From Hofstenia miamia (Eukaryota; Xenacoelomorpha; Acoela), in the NCBI GenBank assembly GCA_004352715.1, contig SCFE01000003.1, forward strand, positions 987,565 to 1,051,564: a DNA stretch of 64,000 bases. Reading direction: 5' to 3'. Made by a program: the position numbers and the translations under genes. Within the stretch, counting starts at the first letter, position 1. Every line of letters starts with the position of its first letter. Under the pieces are notes generated by a model that was not told the DNA's origin, did no database searches, and saw nothing but the letters and a program-made list of their open reading frames with translations. Shown here in pieces: positions 61,243 through 64,000 of this stretch.

Positions 61243-61617
61243 TTAGTTTATTAAACAATGCCGCTATACAAATCTTAGAACGGCTTTAGAGCATTCTTGT
61301 AAAAACTTCCTAAAAGTTACTAGTCAATTGCATTTTCCATTGTGGATTTTTCTGGATCTGTAATATCAAAAATTTCATCTTCACTTTCTAATTCAAAGGA
61401 ACCTAAATTGTCTTCGGTGACCTTCCGGTAACGATTACTATCTCCATGATATTGAAGAAGTTCATCAAATCTAAAATGTAATTGCATCAAACTTTATATA
61501 TTAATTCTCTAAAATTTGTATTTCAGAATCTTGAAAATTTGCAAAAGCCTTTAAAAAATTACCTCAAAATCAGAGATTTTAAATTACAATTGATGATCGC
61601 AATATATATATATATAT
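61243..61617. other. AT-rich sequence ending in (TA)n
   Basis: No gene recognised; (TA)n at 61602-61617 runs into a gap. Confidence 0.7.
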
Positions 61618-62617
61618 NNNNNNNNNNNNNNNNNNNNNNNNNNNNNNNNNNNNNNNNNNNNNNNNNNNNNNNNNNNNNNNNNNNNNNNNNNNNNNNNNNN
61701 NNNNNNNNNNNNNNNNNNNNNNNNNNNNNNNNNNNNNNNNNNNNNNNNNNNNNNNNNNNNNNNNNNNNNNNNNNNNNNNNNNNNNNNNNNNNNNNNNNNN
61801 NNNNNNNNNNNNNNNNNNNNNNNNNNNNNNNNNNNNNNNNNNNNNNNNNNNNNNNNNNNNNNNNNNNNNNNNNNNNNNNNNNNNNNNNNNNNNNNNNNNN
61901 NNNNNNNNNNNNNNNNNNNNNNNNNNNNNNNNNNNNNNNNNNNNNNNNNNNNNNNNNNNNNNNNNNNNNNNNNNNNNNNNNNNNNNNNNNNNNNNNNNNN
62001 NNNNNNNNNNNNNNNNNNNNNNNNNNNNNNNNNNNNNNNNNNNNNNNNNNNNNNNNNNNNNNNNNNNNNNNNNNNNNNNNNNNNNNNNNNNNNNNNNNNN
62101 NNNNNNNNNNNNNNNNNNNNNNNNNNNNNNNNNNNNNNNNNNNNNNNNNNNNNNNNNNNNNNNNNNNNNNNNNNNNNNNNNNNNNNNNNNNNNNNNNNNN
62201 NNNNNNNNNNNNNNNNNNNNNNNNNNNNNNNNNNNNNNNNNNNNNNNNNNNNNNNNNNNNNNNNNNNNNNNNNNNNNNNNNNNNNNNNNNNNNNNNNNNN
62301 NNNNNNNNNNNNNNNNNNNNNNNNNNNNNNNNNNNNNNNNNNNNNNNNNNNNNNNNNNNNNNNNNNNNNNNNNNNNNNNNNNNNNNNNNNNNNNNNNNNN
62401 NNNNNNNNNNNNNNNNNNNNNNNNNNNNNNNNNNNNNNNNNNNNNNNNNNNNNNNNNNNNNNNNNNNNNNNNNNNNNNNNNNNNNNNNNNNNNNNNNNNN
62501 NNNNNNNNNNNNNNNNNNNNNNNNNNNNNNNNNNNNNNNNNNNNNNNNNNNNNNNNNNNNNNNNNNNNNNNNNNNNNNNNNNNNNNNNNNNNNNNNNNNN
62601 NNNNNNNNNNNNNNNNN
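61618..62617. other. assembly gap, exactly 1000 N
   Basis: Placeholder of unknown true length. Confidence 0.99.
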
Positions 62618-63188
62618 CATGTAAACAGGCGCTTTCAATATTGAATACGTCAAATTAAACCAACATGAGGAATAATGTGAATTAAATTCCCGCCATTGCA
62701 ATTGTCAAATGAAATCAACACGAGGAATCAGTGTTGAACCAATATAATCGATGCTTTAGATATTTAATATGTGAATATGCAAGTTATTATAAGAATAATT
62801 TATGCAAAGCTTTAGCACTAAGTGAATATTGCTTGTTAACAAGAACAAAATTTATTGACAATATACTTTTTAACGATGCTTCGAAAATTTGTTTCTAAAT
62901 TTATTTAGAATAAAAATATTAAATTTAAATTTATTATACGAAAATTACCAATACAATTATTTCATAAATATAAAATTATGAAATTGACTTTGTAATGAAA
63001 TGGCAATGATAATATGTTTGTCATTATTTATTTCTTTGATTGCCAGCAATTTTTATGCTGCATAATGCAGTTTTCTCTGCTTGTAGCAGAATTATAGAAA
63101 TTATAAAAATAAATTATTAGTAATGTTTAAATATGGAGTCTACTAAATGCTTTATAAACGTTTCTAAGCAACTTCTAAACATTTCCTT
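62618..63188. other. AT-rich sequence with no gene seen
   Basis: Nothing recognised. Confidence 0.7.
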
Positions 63189-63425
63189 GACGTCTTCTAA
63201 ACGTCTTCTAAACGTCTTCTAGACGTCTTCTAAACGTCTTCTAGACGTCTTCTAACGTCTTCTAGACGTCTTCTAAACGTCTTCTAGACGTCTTCTAAAC
63301 GTCTTCTAGACGTCTTAAAGACGTCTTCTACACCTGACATAGATGCCATTTCTAAACGTCTTCTAGACGTCTTCTAAACGTCTTCTAAACCATTTTAAGA
63401 CGTGTTATAAGACGTCTTCTAAACG
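63189..63425. repeat. 11-bp minisatellite (CGTCTTCTARA)n
   Basis: The units CGTCTTCTAAA and CGTCTTCTAGA often alternate, so the larger unit is 22 bp. One spacer (63328-63353) interrupts the array. Where the G form occurs, a palindromic AGACGTCT is created at the unit junction. Confidence 0.92.
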
Positions 63426-63429
63426 TTTT

Positions 63430-64000
63430 ATTGTTTATTGGGTGTTTGAAAATTGGTGTAATTTTTCCACTTCTGTTTATTTTGTTCGATTAAATCAATG
63501 CATTTGGAATCAATCAATGGTTTTAAAACATTTGGAGTTTTTTTTCGAATGAAGGAATATATATTTCTGGGCAACATATATCCAAATAGAAAAGTAAAGT
63601 TGTTGTAAAGTTTGGAAGCATTTCATTAGGTGTTAATGATAAATATGTGGAATTCCAGTTTTCCTTTTTGAGTGCTGAGAAATTTTTTGACACTTTCTGC
63701 TGACATTTCTCTATTCTTTTCCAGAAAGTTGTTGGTTTACCTACTTTTAGTATATTCTAATAAGTAAGGCAGTGATGTGAGTATGGAAATTCAAAACAAA
63801 AATAATTATAAGACGAAAAATTTTCTGATATCATGAAATAGTCAATGTGTGTTTGACTATTAGCAGCGATTATAAAAGGAATTGTTTTATTTATTAGCGA
63901 AATATTGAAGTTATTAAGAAAATTGTTAAGTTTACTGTTTCCGTTATCGTTCAGAAAGTTCACATTCCAGTCTCCCATTACCATTATATTCGTATCAGTG
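63430..64000 (-). mobile_element. decayed LINE: AP-endonuclease end and linker, cut by the window edge
   Basis: The minus-strand frame from 63984 reads MVMGDWNVNFLNDN, LNNFNISLINKT, SQTHIDYFMIS and YSHHCLTY. The GDxNVN, THIDYxxxS and SxHxxL blocks are those of the apurinic-type endonuclease of LINE ORF2. After a stop it continues FWKRIEKCQQKVSKNFSALK and LPNFTTTLLFYLDICCPE, the pre-RT linker, with more stops. Inactive. More of the element should lie right of the window. Confidence 0.8.

Noticed and set aside
61482-62701. Long open frames across 61618-62617
   Set aside because: N block with (TA)n edge; no coding content.
1-64000. tRNA, rRNA, CRISPR array, bacterial operon or phage system
   Set aside because: Looked for cloverleaf B-box motifs, spaced repeats and tight unidirectional ORFs by eye; none found. 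The window is plainly intron-bearing animal DNA.

Overview
The window is AT-rich animal nuclear DNA with spliced genes, long introns, many (TA)n microsatellites, decayed non-LTR retrotransposons, a mariner remnant and several hAT-like or pogo-like miniature elements. The species cannot be named from the sequence; an invertebrate, possibly an arthropod, is the best guess. Three 1000-base N blocks and four short N gaps, several of them at (TA)n tracts, show it is a draft assembly.

The one confidently identified gene is a filamin on the minus strand, running right to left from about 30.3 kb to the left edge and beyond it. From the ATG at 30263 I can follow 18 exons with every splice phase matching, giving 1320 codons in the window. 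They encode an acidic N-terminus, a two-CH actin-binding domain, ten complete filamin-type Ig repeats and the start of an eleventh. The C-terminal repeats lie off the left edge. Three further exon candidates (31408-31713, 31926-32004, 35386-35483) continue the reading frame upstream without a phase break and suggest a longer isoform with a Ser/Thr/Lys-rich N-terminus. The rightmost lies between the arms of a hAT-like element. One intron is only 42 nt; another is 17.7 kb and packed with mobile DNA.

Layout: 0.1-4.9 kb, filamin repeats 3 (second part) to 11; 4.9-22.6 kb, giant intron with a mariner fragment, hAT-like miniature elements, two decayed LINEs and a 1 kb gap; 22.6-30.3 kb, first part of repeat 3, repeats 2 and 1, and the actin-binding domain; 30.3-35.5 kb, possible upstream exons and a 48-codon plus-strand ORF of unusual composition; 35.5-64 kb, no convincing host gene, but dispersed repeats, nested miniature elements, LINE fragments and an 11-bp minisatellite.

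I found no tRNA, rRNA, CRISPR or bacterial-type operon. No clearly new biological system is visible. The best leads are the filamin N-terminal extension and its element-embedded exon, the small intronic ORF, the 42-nt intron, and a dispersed repeat pair carrying a similar mini-ORF.
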